The translations under genes and the position numbers were made by a program. 64,000 nucleotides of DNA. Origin: Saxidomus purpurata (Eukaryota > Mollusca > Bivalvia > Venerida > Veneridae). The notes beneath the pieces are model-generated. The model saw only the letters and a list, made by a program, of their open reading frames with translations. It did not search any database and was not told the origin of the DNA. Each line of letters begins with the position of its first letter. Positions within the stretch are counted from its first letter, which is position 1. This document shows, in pieces, positions 1-10,779 of this stretch. Location of the stretch: the NCBI GenBank assembly GCA_022818135.1, contig JAFMSR010000012.1, forward strand, positions 32,983,624 to 33,047,623. Direction: 5' to 3'.

Positions 1-721
1 TATTCTCGCCGATCATAATAATAAGAGCATAAAACTTTACAATAAGAATTGCAACTATATAAATCACGTGATGCTTCCATCGCGACCAAATGGCATTGTT
101 GTGTTAGGTGAAGACGAAATTGCCACTTCCTTGATTGATGAAAATGCCATTCAAATTTTCTCAATCAGCTCTTCTCTCACTCTGTCCAGACGAATTGAAA
201 CAACATACCCATACTATGGCATTGCATTTTCTGATAGAAGACAGCTATATGGTACGACAACAATGGAGGATGGAACAGGAGAAATACACATTATGGACAT
301 GACAGGAAAACTTCTTGGATCTATCGGGAAAGTGAACGATCAGGTTGACCTGATTCGCCCAACGGCGATCCGTATTGACAATAAGACCCAGTTATTGTAC
401 GTGTGCGACACTGGGAGAAACAGTGTCTACTGCTTGGATATTTCGCTCGGAGACACGCAGTATCGACACGTATTTACCTACACCGACAGAAATCTGGAAC
501 TCAGGAGCGGCATTGCTGTGGATACAGAAGGATATATCTATATTTCTAGTGGAAATATGACAGTTCATCAAATATCCTTCAATGGCATTAAGATCCACGA
601 GATCTTGTCGTCGGCAGATGGTCTGGGACAGCCACACTGTTTAGCCTTCTCTCCCAGGGATGATCACCTTCTTGTATCAGAGTTCAAAGAGAATAGCTTT
701 AAACTGTTTGCCTTGAGATGA
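1..721 (+). CDS. NHL-repeat beta-propeller protein, C-terminal exon (TRIM2/3/71-like), 5' partial
   Basis: The reading frame is open from base 2 to the TGA at 719-721, giving 239 visible residues. There is no stop codon upstream, so the exon or gene starts before the window. The first visible residues (ILADHNNKSIKL) already look like an NHL blade, so the ATG at 71 is not the true start. Repeated blade signatures can be seen: a GEDEIATSLIDE stretch, DMTGKLLGSIG, an 'RPTAIRIDNKTQLLYVCDTGRNSV' type blade split over residues 119-142, 'GIAVDTEGYIYIS' and 'HCLAFSPRDDHLLVSE'. In bivalves such a propeller usually ends TRIM-type (RING, B-box, coiled-coil, NHL) proteins that act as E3 ubiquitin ligases or RNA/protein-binding scaffolds. 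The N-terminal domains lie outside the window, so ligase activity cannot be claimed. An AATAAA at 962-967 could end the transcript. Confidence 0.8.
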   Translation, partial: ILADHNNKSIKLYNKNCNYINHVMLPSRPNGIVVLGEDEIATSLIDENAIQIFSISSSLTLSRRIETTYPYYGIAFSDRRQLYGTTTMEDGTGEIHIMDMTGKLLGSIGKVNDQVDLIRPTAIRIDNKTQLLYVCDTGRNSVYCLDISLGDTQYRHVFTYTDRNLELRSGIAVDTEGYIYISSGNMTVHQISFNGIKIHEILSSADGLGQPHCLAFSPRDDHLLVSEFKENSFKLFALR

Positions 722-926
722 ACTAATTCAAACTCTGGACAATCAAATAAGTCAATGCCGAAAAATATGAAATATTAGAACTCAGTTAAGTAGGATGTAA
801 CAATTCGATAGTGGCTCCGTGGTGCGAGTTGGTGATCAATCTTAATCACTATCACTTCGAGAGATTCAACCTACAGTTATAATATAAAAAAGTTACTATG
901 GTTATTGGAATGAGTATGTGCTTAAA

Positions 927-1234
927 GTCTCGGGATCACTTTGAACTTACTGATACAGTAAAATAAATGTATTGATAGTATATTGATAGAACAATGTTCC
1001 ATATGCCTTTCTTTCGTATTCAAGTCGTTTCTTCAAGTAAAGGAGTTGTCAGAAAGCTTTTTCTTCTTTTTTGCAATATCAATGAAAAAAAATACTACGC
1101 TATGTTTCTGATATGTACTTATCGATTTAGAAAGCAAAGTTAGGAATGTGTTTGGTACAAATAATGGTCATCTCCGTCAGTAAAACATATTTTTTGATAA
1201 AAATGAGAGCTACTTGTAAATGTGATCCTTGGAC
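927..1234 (+). mobile_element. Dispersed ~310-bp MITE-like repeat, copy A
   Basis: This copy begins GTCTCGGGATCAC and ends GTGATCCTTGGAC, which are imperfect terminal inverted repeats of about 13 bases. The same sequence recurs at 3723-4012, 38252-38562 and, inverted, at 60569-60820. Shared internal landmarks include 'TTACTGATAYAGTAAA', 'CGTATTCAAGTYGTTTCTT', 'GGTCATYTCYGTCA' and 'GAGCTACTTGTA'. There is no coding capacity, as expected of a non-autonomous DNA element. Confidence 0.7.
962..967 (+). terminator. Candidate polyadenylation signal of the NHL gene
   Basis: AATAAA lies about 240 bases after the stop codon of the NHL exon. It falls inside the MITE-like repeat at 927-1234, so the signal may have been supplied by a mobile element. 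No transcript evidence is available. Confidence 0.3.
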
Positions 1235-1713
1235 TTTAACCGTTTAGGGCATGATATTGTTAGAAACTCAACATTTTTACATTTCATATTGAAAAGACGA
1301 GAACATGTATACATAACTATTTTGCTGTTCCGGTAACATGTAGTGTTAGTCCTGTATGCATTTTATCTTAATTGCCATGTTTCCGATGGATATTAACACT
1401 TGCGGGCGGACATATATACACAAATATTACACTTATACATAATTTCCCCTCCTCTTCCCTCAGTTCAGTTTAATTCAGTTCTTTATTTCCTCCTTTAAGG
1501 AGATATATATACAAAGAAACATTATATCATGTGTGTACACAAACATAAAAATAGAGAAAAAGAAAACAAAAAACAGTGTAACATTAAAATACATGCATAT
1601 ACAATTTTACATTTCATACAAGGAATAGATAAACATAATTCTTTTATGCTAACCAATTAAATACTGTGTTATATCAGTGCAATATAGAGTGATGATATAG
1701 ATTTCATATCCAC
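1235..1713. other. AT-rich intergenic sequence
   Basis: No coding exon or RNA gene is visible. A stretch near 1470-1510 (TTCAGTTCTTTATTTCC, then AAGGAGATATA) looks like dispersed repeat sequence, but I cannot delimit it. Confidence 0.4.
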
Positions 1714-2096
1714 GGTGGGGAATCACATGATCAAAATAATCTCTAAACAAAAGTAAATCTATGAAAATGATAAAAAGATAATTAAAGTTGTTTAGCTTTA
1801 AATATGAAATGAAGCCTATCTTATGGCGACATTAATGTATTCTAGAACTACATAGGTCTCAACCATAATCTCTTTCCGATTGTAATAAACACTTAAGTAC
1901 ACTGAACTAATTTATTTTTGAAGTGTTCAGCACAATCAGAACGTGATTGTTATTGAGACCAGTTCTAGAATATGTTAATGTTGTCGTAAGATAGGCTACG
2001 TTTTATAATCACAGCTGAACAGCTTTCATAATTTAATAACATTTTTCAAATATTTACTTTTGTTTAGAGATTATTTTGATCATGTGATTCCCCACT
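1714..2096. mobile_element. Foldback (long inverted repeat) MITE-like element
   Basis: The two halves are reverse complements over roughly 180 bases with a short loop near 1890-1930. GTGGGGAATCACATGATCAA at 1715 onward is mirrored by TTGATCATGTGATTCCCCAC ending at 2095. The inner part 'AAGCCTATCTTATGGCGACATT' type sequence (from about 1812) is mirrored by the TTGTCGTAAGATAGGCT region near 1980. There is no ORF. The RNA or single strand would fold into a near-perfect hairpin. Confidence 0.75.
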
Positions 2097-3722
2097 GTGA
2101 TATCAGTCACAGTGTGGGTGATATAGGTCTGCCGTAACTACTATTTTGGTAGTGCATATACATAATTTGCTTTTTTTTAATAGTTGGCATAAAATAAAAA
2201 ATAAAATTTGTTTCACGGTTTTCAACTCAAAGTGATACAATTTTCATACATTGTATTTTAACTCGCGCTTTCGCGCTCGTAATTATTTTTTTTTAAATAT
2301 ATCACTTCTCGGTGAAATATATTCCATATCCATTCAAAACAAACAGATATCCTCTATATCTATTGTTACGCATTAATTGTATATTGCGCAGAGCATCTAC
2401 TTAGTCATATATGCAGAGATTGGGGTCAAAACTCAGTGACTTCGTGGCATTCGTGGCAAATGCACAGATGTAATGGGTTTTGCCAATAAAGCCAGATAAA
2501 ATAACGAAATAATTCATTATACACAATAACGCCAAAAGTGCGCATCAGTGGCCATAGAAATCGTAATCGTTCTGGAAGACTTATGTTACAGTTTGATGCT
2601 AAATGAATATTATAATTACCATTGATAACTTGCGCATAGTTCATACATACACACATACAGGTATATTTAGGTGGTTTTACAATCAAACGCGCAACGTGAT
2701 TTGCAACCCGAATCTCACGAGAATAACTTACCACCGACCACACTATCGAAGCAGTTTGGTTTTAATATTTCATTACTACAACAATATAACTGCGGAAACA
2801 AAAAGACTCCTTGGTCGGGTTTTTATATCGTTCTTGTAAAAACTTAATACGTAAGAATGAACACCATTGTAAAACCTCAAAGCACTGAGAAAAACCACAC
2901 AAAAAACTAGCAGTTGAATATCCCATAGTCACTTTAAATGTCTTTGAACTATTTTTAAAAAGTTGTCTTTCTGTATCTATGTAAAACTGGCATTCTAAGA
3001 GTGTGCCGTTTTAATAAAAAAAAGACATACAGTTTGCTCTGTCCAGCTCTGTTCATTTTACTGTAGAGGTTCCACGACAATTTATTTTTGCAGCCGGCAT
3101 GATTTCACAAACCAGTTTCACGTAGTCCATTTTGTATTGACAAGAAAATAATGAGATATGCACGTGTGCATTTGTACTTACCTATGAACACTAACTGCAT
3201 GAAAGGCATCCATGTTATTATTCATGTTTTGCATTGCCCAGCAGTAGTGGAAAATATTAGGAAGAACTGATGATATGACTAACTTATGACTGAAATTCAT
3301 AAAGGCAAATTTAACCGTGACGATTGCTTAAGAAAAACGCTGTCAATACATAATAACTCGCTTAAACAGAAATAAAATACTTCCTATAGTATTCAGGTGT
3401 TGTCACGTGCATTGCTTGAACGTTTCAAAATAATTTGTTTATATTTTATCTTTATGTATGATTTCATTATAATATCTCGAGCAACGGACCGACTTCCCTG
3501 ATGTTGAAGATAGCAAATTTTACCTTAAGTATAACTTTTCACCTGCATAGTTTCGATGTATATTTCGTTTCTAACATTCAAGTATGGTCCAGGAAACTTT
3601 AAAGACAATCAGTAAGCTGTTTATGAACATTCCTTCAACATGGGAGTGTACTACGGACGTATTTAAGTTCTGTCCCGATTCGAATTCAAAGTTTTATATG
3701 CTTCAATACGGCCATGGTTAAA
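2097..3722. other. Non-coding AT-rich sequence
   Basis: No coding exon can be supported. Short open frames near 2426-2839 overlap on opposite strands and lack recognisable protein features. A CTCGCGCTTTCGCGCTCG stretch at about 2261-2280 is a small self-complementary motif of the kind found in bivalve dispersed repeats. Confidence 0.4.
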
Positions 3723-4012
3723 GTCCACATTGAATTTACTGATATAGTAAAATTAATTTACTGTAGGATATTGACATAACCATGTTCTATTCATTCTAGA
3801 TCAATACTGGAATATGCTTTTTTTCGTATTCAAGTTGTTTCTTCGCGAAAAGGAGTTGCCGGAAAGCCTTTCTTATATTTTACAATATCATTGGACAAAT
3901 ACAGCGCTCTATTTCTAAGTTAGAAATAGTTTTGGTACAAATAAAGGTTATTTCCGCCGGTAAAACACCGTTCTTGGTAAGATAAGAGCTACTTGTAATT
4001 GTAATACTGGAA
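3723..4012 (+). mobile_element. Dispersed ~310-bp MITE-like repeat, copy B
   Basis: This is a direct copy of the repeat at 927-1234 with more divergence at the ends. It shares ATTTACTGATATAGTAAAAT, the CGTATTCAAGTTGTTTCTTC block and the AAGAGCTACTTGTAATTGTA end. Confidence 0.6.
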
Positions 4013-4349
4013 TTTTAAACTGAAAACACAGTTGATACTTCAAAACCATGCAACAAATAACTCACATGTATACTTATTTATTTCTCTTACTGAGAGATAT
4101 AAATGAAAACAATACATATCAGAGATGGTAGGTTTTCATTTTTGATTTGGATAGGCATAAAATATTATTATTTTTAGATTTCCACTATGTCCAATGGGAA
4201 CTGTTATACAGGTTCTTGTATTTTGGTTATCTCTTATTCTACAGCAAGAATCAGTGATTAAAGTTTTTCTGAAAATTATGATGGTCACTTTCAACGGTAA
4301 TATAACTTTAAGGTACACGTATATCTTTGTATTTATCAGGTATGTTTTA

Positions 4350-5115
4350 GATCTCCTGAGCAAATTTCTCAGGGTGGGCTATCCGTCATCAGTCCAAACA
4401 TTCTTGTTAAAAACATCTGGACCAATTTCAACTAAACTTTACGCAAATGTTTATTAGGTGACCCTCATCGAAGAAAGTTCAAATGAAGTAGTTCCAATTA
4501 GAACTCTAGATGATATGGCAACATGAAAGGAAACACTTAAAAAGCTTCTTTTCAAAAACTGGAAGGCCTATAGCTTAGATATTTGGCAAGTAACATTGTC
4601 TAGTGAACCTCTATCAATATTGTTCAAATCATGAGCCCCGGCCGCCCTAGGGGCAAGTTGATTTTACATAGGCTTATATAGGAAACACTTTTAAAATTTA
4701 GTGGACCTCTACCAAGTTTGTTCAAATAATGCCCCTGTGGTCACTGGTTTTCATACAGACTTATAAAGCTTCTCCTGCAAAACCACAAGGTCTAGAACTT
4801 AGATATTTAGTTTGTAGCATTGTCTAGTAAGCCTCTGCCAAGTTTGTTTGAATCTACCCCAAGGGGTGAAATTGACCCTGCCGAGATCATTTGTTTTACA
4901 TAGATCTATTATAGTAAAAACTTCAAAAATCTGCTTCTCCAAACCACAAGGTCTAGAGCTTAGATATTAAGTATGTAGCATAAATGTCCAGTGGACCTTT
5001 ACCAACTGTGTTCATATTTTGTCCCTTGGGTCAATATTAGTCAAGTTGACCTCTAACAAGCTTGTTTAGATTATGGCCATGGGGTCAAAATTGATCATGC
5101 CCTGGGTGCCCCTTG
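4350..5115 (+). mobile_element. Tandem-core dispersed element, plus orientation (pearl/HINE-like)
   Basis: From about 4560 to 5110 a ~160-base unit repeats three to four times: 'TAGCTTAGATATTTGGCA', a 'GTCTAGTGGACCTCTACCAA' type segment, TTGTTCAAAT, then a GTCA-rich stretch ending in ACATAGGCTTATATAGG. The same unit in the opposite orientation fills 12110-12490, 14155-15130 and 17385-17790. The family looks like the tandem-core non-autonomous elements (pearl/CvA type, often linked to Helitrons) known from bivalves. That classification is inference. Confidence 0.6.
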
Positions 5116-5389
5116 TCTGTATGTAGAGTTAAAGGAAAACCTAGCTACCAGTGATTTCCTATACATAGTCACAAGCGACTTACCTAGCAATCACTTACTT
5201 CCTTAGCACCAGTGACTTCCTTAGCAACCGGTGATTTCCCCTATGACAAAATGACTTTATTTACAACCAGTGACTTTCTTGGCAACAAATATGTCTCCCT
5301 AGCATCCAGTGACTTCCCCTAGTATTCAGTGAATTCCTAAACAACCATGTTCCTATAGCAACACGCAACTTACTTATCATTTACTTACT

Positions 5390-6196
5390 TAGTCTGGTTC
5401 CCTGTCGTACTGGCATGCTACAGTACGTCAGGCAAAGCTCAATAACGGCGGCGCCCAGTGTATGCTCAAAAGTATACTGTTTATATAGTGAAATGATAAA
5501 AGTATTGATCATTCAAAACTAATATGTTAATTTGAAAAAGTTATTGACATAGTTTAAAAAGACGAAAGGTTTTTTGAATGCTCAATCTGTGAACGTTGTA
5601 AACGTTGAAAAAGTTTGACTAGTAAGTGTACTATATTTCGGACAAGTTACTTCAAGAAGACATTTCGGATATGTTTGATTTTTTTTGGGGGGGGGGGTAT
5701 TTCTGTTTTTGCCATGTTCGAGCCTAAAAATGTTCAAATTTAGATATAAAAAAAAAAAGAGAGAAAAGAAGTGTCGCCTGTGGGATTCGAACCTCGCCCA
5801 TAAAATTACAGTGTAAGTGACTTACCCACTGAGGCACGGTGAATGGTCCTAAAAGCGTCGGCTTAAATAATACATACATATTCAATTCCTATATATAGAA
5901 CAGCTGCGAACATAATAGTATACAGATTTCCGAAACAATGAAATCACCACGGCCGAAAACACGGCTATTTTTCCTGTTGTTTATTTCTCGCTATATTTTG
6001 CTGGTCAATCAAATATTATTAGCAATTTACAATGGGTTTGTATTGACAAATCACATACTGCAAGGTTTTTTGAATGATCAATTCCTACATAAAACCCCCT
6101 ATTAACTCAATGTAAAAATTTGATAGTGTGGGCGCCGCCATTATTGAGCTTTGCCTGACCCGTACCGTATGGGTAGGGGCAGGTAACACCAGACTA
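5390..6196. mobile_element. 807-bp MITE with long terminal inverted repeats and 9-bp target duplication
   Basis: The ends are TAGTCTGGT...ACCAGACTA. The terminal inverted repeats run about 75 bases with a mismatched middle and a nearly perfect inner block (TCAGGCAAAGCTCAATAA followed by GGCGGCGCCCA). The element is flanked on both sides by TTACTTACT (5381-5389 and 6197-6205), a 9-base target-site duplication. Long TIRs with a 9-base duplication suggest a Mutator-like non-autonomous element. The host array is itself repetitive, so the duplication is good but not absolute evidence. There is no transposase ORF. A tRNA-like segment lies at 5771-5841. Confidence 0.75.
5771..5841 (-). other. Degenerate tRNA-like sequence (A-box and B-box) inside the MITE
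   Basis: On the minus strand TGCCTCAGTGGGTAAG resembles a tRNA D-arm/A-box, and GGTTCGAATCC (5783-5793) is a canonical B-box. The acceptor stem does not pair and the T-stem has mismatches, so this is a tRNA pseudogene or a SINE head, not a functional tRNA. Confidence 0.55.
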
Positions 6197-6494
6197 TTAC
6201 TTACTTAGCAACCAGTGATTTACCCGTGCAACCAGTGACTTCTTTAGCAGCCAGTGATTTCGCCTAGGACCATTGACTTCCTTTACAACAACTTAGTCTC
6301 TCTAGCAACCAATGACTTCAACTAATATTCAGTGACTTCCTAAGCAACTGTTAACTTATCATATAGACAAGAGACTTCCTGAGCAATCAGTGACTTCCTT
6401 GGCACAAGTTTAGTCCCCTAGCCACTAGTGAGTTCCCCTAGCATCCTGAAGTAATCATCCTGAAGTGGTTTTTTGGTCAAGCTGAGGCAGTGCC

Positions 6495-6625
6495 CTTTGG
6501 TCTACCTTGGTCTGGTACACGGCAGTGCATCCTTGGTCTACCTTGGTCTGAAGTTCACGGCGAGTGCATCGGTTTCCTATACCTTGGTCTGAAGTACACG
6601 GCAGAGTGCATGGCTTTGGTCTTAA
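6495..6625. repeat. Short tandem repeat around CTTGGTCTGAAGTACACGGC
   Basis: Three degenerate copies of a roughly 45-60 base unit contain 'CTTGGTCTG', 'ACACGGC' and 'AGTGCAT'. There is no coding potential. Confidence 0.55.
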
Positions 6626-7497
6626 CAAACAGGTGATGATTACAGAAAAGGAACGATTTTAAATCAGTCGGTTCATTTCTGTATGGGTGATTTTATTAAA
6701 AACTAGAGCGTATAAAAAGTGAACATAATATATTAATCATCTGAAATCCAACTTACGTCTCAGTGACTTCTTGCTACAAGGAAGTAGCCCCATTACATAT
6801 AGTTTCCACGCAGCCCCGTGACACCTAGTGTCCTCGAAGCCTCATGACGTTAGCTCCACAACTGCTAGTTTCCCCGCAATCTCGTGAAGGTGACCACGTA
6901 TCCCTTAGTCTCCCAGCATCCTAATTAATCCGTGACTCATTGTATTCCCGCGACATGTGATTACCCCGTGTCCCCAGCATCAACACAGCCCCCGCGTTCA
7001 GGCCGATTATTTTGGCATGGTCATGTCAGCGGAATTGCTTGTACGATGTGCAAAAAAAGGTGAAGTAACGCGGGGCTGTGTTGAAACTGGGGACACGGCG
7101 CTGAGTAAATGGAGTTACTGGGATATCGAAAAAAGCTATGCTATCAAGGGTTATGTTGATATTTTAGCACACAGAAAATGACGGTATATCTGGAGCTGCG
7201 TTGAAACGTGGGGACACGGGGTTGAAATCACGGGACGGGACTGAGGCGATACATACAAGGAACTGCGTTGATATATGGGTGCGGGGGCATGGGATTGTAC
7301 GGACAATGTGATGTAATAAACCAGGGCTGTGTTGATACAGGGTTAATGATGTTGTGGGTGATATGGTGGGAAGCAAAGTTGCCACAGCTTGCCACAGTGC
7401 AAAGACTTCAATAATACAATGACTGTATTGATAGCAGAGGACATGGGTCTAGGAAATATTAATAGAAACGTTGTTACCGTTGTGGCCCGCGCGTGAA

Positions 7498-7516
7498 GGC
7501 CGATTAAAAATCGGCC
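7498..7516. repeat. Short hairpin GGCCGATT-AAA-AATCGGCC
   Basis: This is a perfect 8-base stem with a 3-base loop. It lies near the ATCGGCCCTC motif that also occurs in the hairpin at 7944-8044, which suggests both belong to one repeat family. Confidence 0.5.
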
Positions 7517-7943
7517 CTCGGAAAAGGGACACGCGACGTCAACGGCTACAAATGACGTCACCTCTTGAATAAAATGGCCGCCAGCGAGAAATCAATTGAA
7601 TCGCAATCAAAAGAGATCATTTAAAACAAAGTGAAGGAAATAGATATTCAATTATGAGTGTTACAACATATATAAACGAGTTTATCGAAAGTAAAGAATA
7701 TCATCAACATTAGGAAAAAGATGACGCGTAACGATAAACACTTCAAGGAATGGCCGTGAAGTGAGGAAACCACAAACTTTAAATCATAATCACTAAATGA
7801 ACATGATCTGTGAATTACACTTAAGTTTTTATTTTTTCTGGTACAATGTATCTAGTAGTTGTGCATATTGTATGTTAGAATACTGATTAAAAACGAAAGA
7901 TATGCATTATTATATAATAGACGTTAATTCACGACTGTGCCAG

Positions 7944-8044
7944 GCCGGGACGTATAATCGGCCCTCAGTCGCATAATTGCACTCAGGCTAAAGCCCTTGT
8001 GCCATTATGCTTCATGCGGGCTGATTATCACGTCCAGACCCGGC
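7944..8044. repeat. ~100-bp stem-loop repeat
   Basis: GCCGGGACGTATAATCGGCC at the left is mirrored by GGGCTGATTATCACGTCCAG and ACCCGGC at the right. The inner GCATAATTGCAC is mirrored by GTGCCATTATGC around a GGCTAAAGCC tip. The arms are imperfect but pair along nearly the whole length. Confidence 0.65.
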
Positions 8045-8963
8045 TCAGCTGTGTACTATCTCTAAATAATTGGCAAGTGTGATACTTAAGAGGCGGTATA
8101 TCGGGAGCTGCGTTGAAACGTCGGGGCATGGGTTTGAGGCTGCGGGGATACATACAAAGGTGATATGGGGCTGCTGCGTTGATCCTTGGAACAGTGTGCT
8201 GAGTAAATGGAGCTGCAGGGAAAATTGAGGGAAGCAATATTAACACGGGTTCTTTAGATACAGTGATACATACGGAGATTTTGATTTAAAGGAAGTTAGG
8301 CCAATGGCATTAAGTTAATGAGATTGTACTTGTGCGTAGGAACATTATGGAGAAGATGCTTATAGTCCACAAGGAAACGGGGATACTAAAGGAAGCGAGG
8401 TAATTAGAGCCTTTGTTGGTCACGGATGCATGTGACTGAGTAAACCGAATAAACATTGACTGCGTATTTAGGTCTAGGTTCTAGGTTGCTGATAGTCCGA
8501 GTGAGGCTTACATATAACTGACGGTCTTGGGACACCGATCCGATTTTGTTGAGCTTCAGGCTTTCAATGGCAAACAAGGGTTCTAAATGCGCCTGTAACT
8601 AGGGGTTGTGAGGCTAACTTATCAATGCTGCAGGAAAGCTAGGGGTTGCAGGGTTAACTTCACAAGGCAGCGGGGAAACTAGTTGCTACGGGGCTAACTT
8701 CACGGGACACGGGGAAACGAGGTGTCACGGTGATAACTTCATGGGGCTACGGGAAAATTAGGTGCTACGGGGAAACTAGGTGCTACGGGGCTTACATCAC
8801 GAGGCACGAGGAAACTAGGTTCCACGGGGCTAATTATACGGGGCTTGGGGAAACTAGAAGCTACGGGGCTTGCTCCAAGGAGCACGGGGAAACTAGGTTT
8901 ACAGGAATAACCGTTATACGTGGCGGCGAGAAAACTAGGAGCTACAGGTCTAACTTAACGGGG

Positions 8964-9127
8964 AGCGGTGGTGTAGAGGTTAAGGTGTAGACCGCTCATC
9001 CCGGAGGTTGCGGGTTCGAACCCCACTATGGTCACGACCGTACTTCCTTTTTCAGGAAGCGGACACGAGAGTGACTCGATAAGCTGCAAGCTTTCTTCAC
9101 AATAGAGCTAAAATAAATTAGTATAAA
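8964..9127 (+). mobile_element. tRNA-derived SINE with 14-bp target duplication
   Basis: A tRNA-like head has an A-box region GTGGTGTAGAGGTTAAGGTG and a B-box GGGTTCGAACCCC. It is followed by a non-tRNA body ending in an A-rich AATAAATTAGTATAAA tail. The flanks CTAACTTAACGGGG (8950-8963) and CTAACGTAACGGGG (9128-9141) differ at one base and are the likely target-site duplication. They sit in a tandem array with similar words, so the duplication could in part be pre-existing. Confidence 0.75.
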
Positions 9128-9225
9128 CTAACGTAACGGGGCGCGGGAAACTAGGTTCCACGGGACTGCGGGAAAACTAGGTGCTACGGGACTAGGTGCT
9201 ACGAGGCTAACTTCCTACTCGTATT

Positions 9226-10779
9226 GACGGCCTCTGTTGATCATATACTCGTTTGTCATTGACACAGTAAGAAGTGTGCTTTACAATAACACTTACTTCA
9301 ATTAGTTTAGCTTATTCTTAAATATACGCTGAAGACAGCAAACGTTTGCATGTCGTAACTATAAATTATAAACATTCACATGACTGCGAACAATCACACA
9401 ATTGTAAACCCGGAAGACTTCAATATAAATTATGGTTAAAAGCGTAAATAACGTATTGACTGAATACTGCCGATATAAACAAATTGGATAGTACTGAAAT
9501 GGGGACAGTTTACCATGCACGATTAGATCTCAGGAAAGATTTTGCTAGATATCTTAGCCTCGGTCAAACTTTCATTTGCGTAGTGTCCTTCATTTGAAAA
9601 CCCTGCTTTGGATACATTTGCACCAGCTTTGTATTTAGCTCGACAAGCTGTATAATCTAGACCAAAGTAACAGGGGCGACTCTTTCCCGAAAGGTCAGTT
9701 ATAATGATTTGTCAGAAAGACCTGACCGTCCAAAGTGGAAATAGCTTTTCTAACCACATATTTGCCTAAAAGCCAAAATTTAAAACTACGAAATACAGGT
9801 GAACCTGGAACTGAGACAACTTGGGTAAAGACTGGACCAAAAATGTTATATACCTGAGGCAACCTTTCCTAATATAACGTCAGTTTTGTAAACATAGTAG
9901 ATCATACTTAGTTACCAACTTAGTTTCCAACAAAACCAGCAGAGGTCACCTTCTGACTGAGCAGATTATGATAAAGCAAATTAAAACATCCAAGCATTTT
10001 GAGCAGAAACCCATTTTGCAAGCAGAAAATCAGTATGCAAAATCTTGTAACTATGGGCCATATGGCTAGCAGGTTTCAAGAATCCTGTCCAAAAAAGTTC
10101 TTAGGTTTCTTTGCAGAGACCCAGTTGCTATAAATTTAGAATTATGTAGCTTTTTGTGTGACCATTTATTTGAACAAACGGACTGACAGATGCCCAGCGC
10201 CATACCATAATACGTCCACCACGTCCAACATAGACACAGGTAATCACAAACAAAAAGCTATTGTTGTCACAAACATGTAAAATCAATTATCGATATAGGC
10301 ACCATTAGTCTTCATAAGGAAGTAATTTCACAGACTTTTCTGGTGGGTCAATTAACAAAATTAGGATCCAACAAGTGTATCATAAGCATATAAAATCAAC
10401 GAAATTCAAGTACCCATACAACTGCGTTTTATTAAAATCAAATCCAATGAGTTTCATGCCCATGAATTTACATGTATTGTAGTATTCAACAATAGTCTAA
10501 CCTTGAGAAGACAGAGGGAAAAGGGAGATAATTTCTTTACTTTGCACCTTGGCCTACACTCACAAACTGAGAAAGAAAACATACAAACCTAAAATTTCAC
10601 GATTATTTATTTCATTTTGTAGTATTAAGTTCTAAATCTTACAAAGATGTATTAAAACAAACATCTTTGATTTTAAATCAACTTCATATCTACATATGCT
10701 TTCTGTGTGAATTAGACAATTGATTGTATAACATCAACAGAAATCATAATTATGAAGGTTTATTTTATGTTTTCCAGTG
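9226..10779. other. Intergenic, no gene seen
   Basis: There is no coding exon. The stretch is AT-rich and probably contains old dispersed repeats (for example CGGACTGACAGATGCCCAGC near 10180), but I cannot delimit them. Confidence 0.35.

Larger units (their letters stand above)
5130..6450. repeat. Degenerate minisatellite, ~18-25 base unit around AGCAACCAGTGACTTCCTT
   Basis: The phrase 'CCAGTGACTTCCTTAGCAA' recurs with variation across the whole interval. It is interrupted only by the 807-bp MITE at 5390-6196. Unit length and copies vary, as expected of an old array. Confidence 0.7.
6760..9225. repeat. GC-rich degenerate minisatellite block with opposite-strand sub-arrays
   Basis: From about 8580 to 9225 a unit like GGGGAAACTAGGTGCTACGG followed by GGCTAACTTCACG recurs many times. 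From about 6770 to 6980 the complementary words appear (CCCCGTGACACCTAGTGTCC, CTAGTTTCCCCGC), so the two sub-arrays are in inverted orientation. Between them lie related units ('GGAGCTGCGTTGAAACG' at about 7195 and 8105). The 86-residue open frame at 8730-8990 is only a reading of this array. Confidence 0.6.

Noticed and set aside
8730..8990. 86-residue Gly/Thr/Arg-rich frame
   Set aside because: It is a reading of the GGGGAAACTAGGTGCTACGG minisatellite, and it also runs into the SINE.
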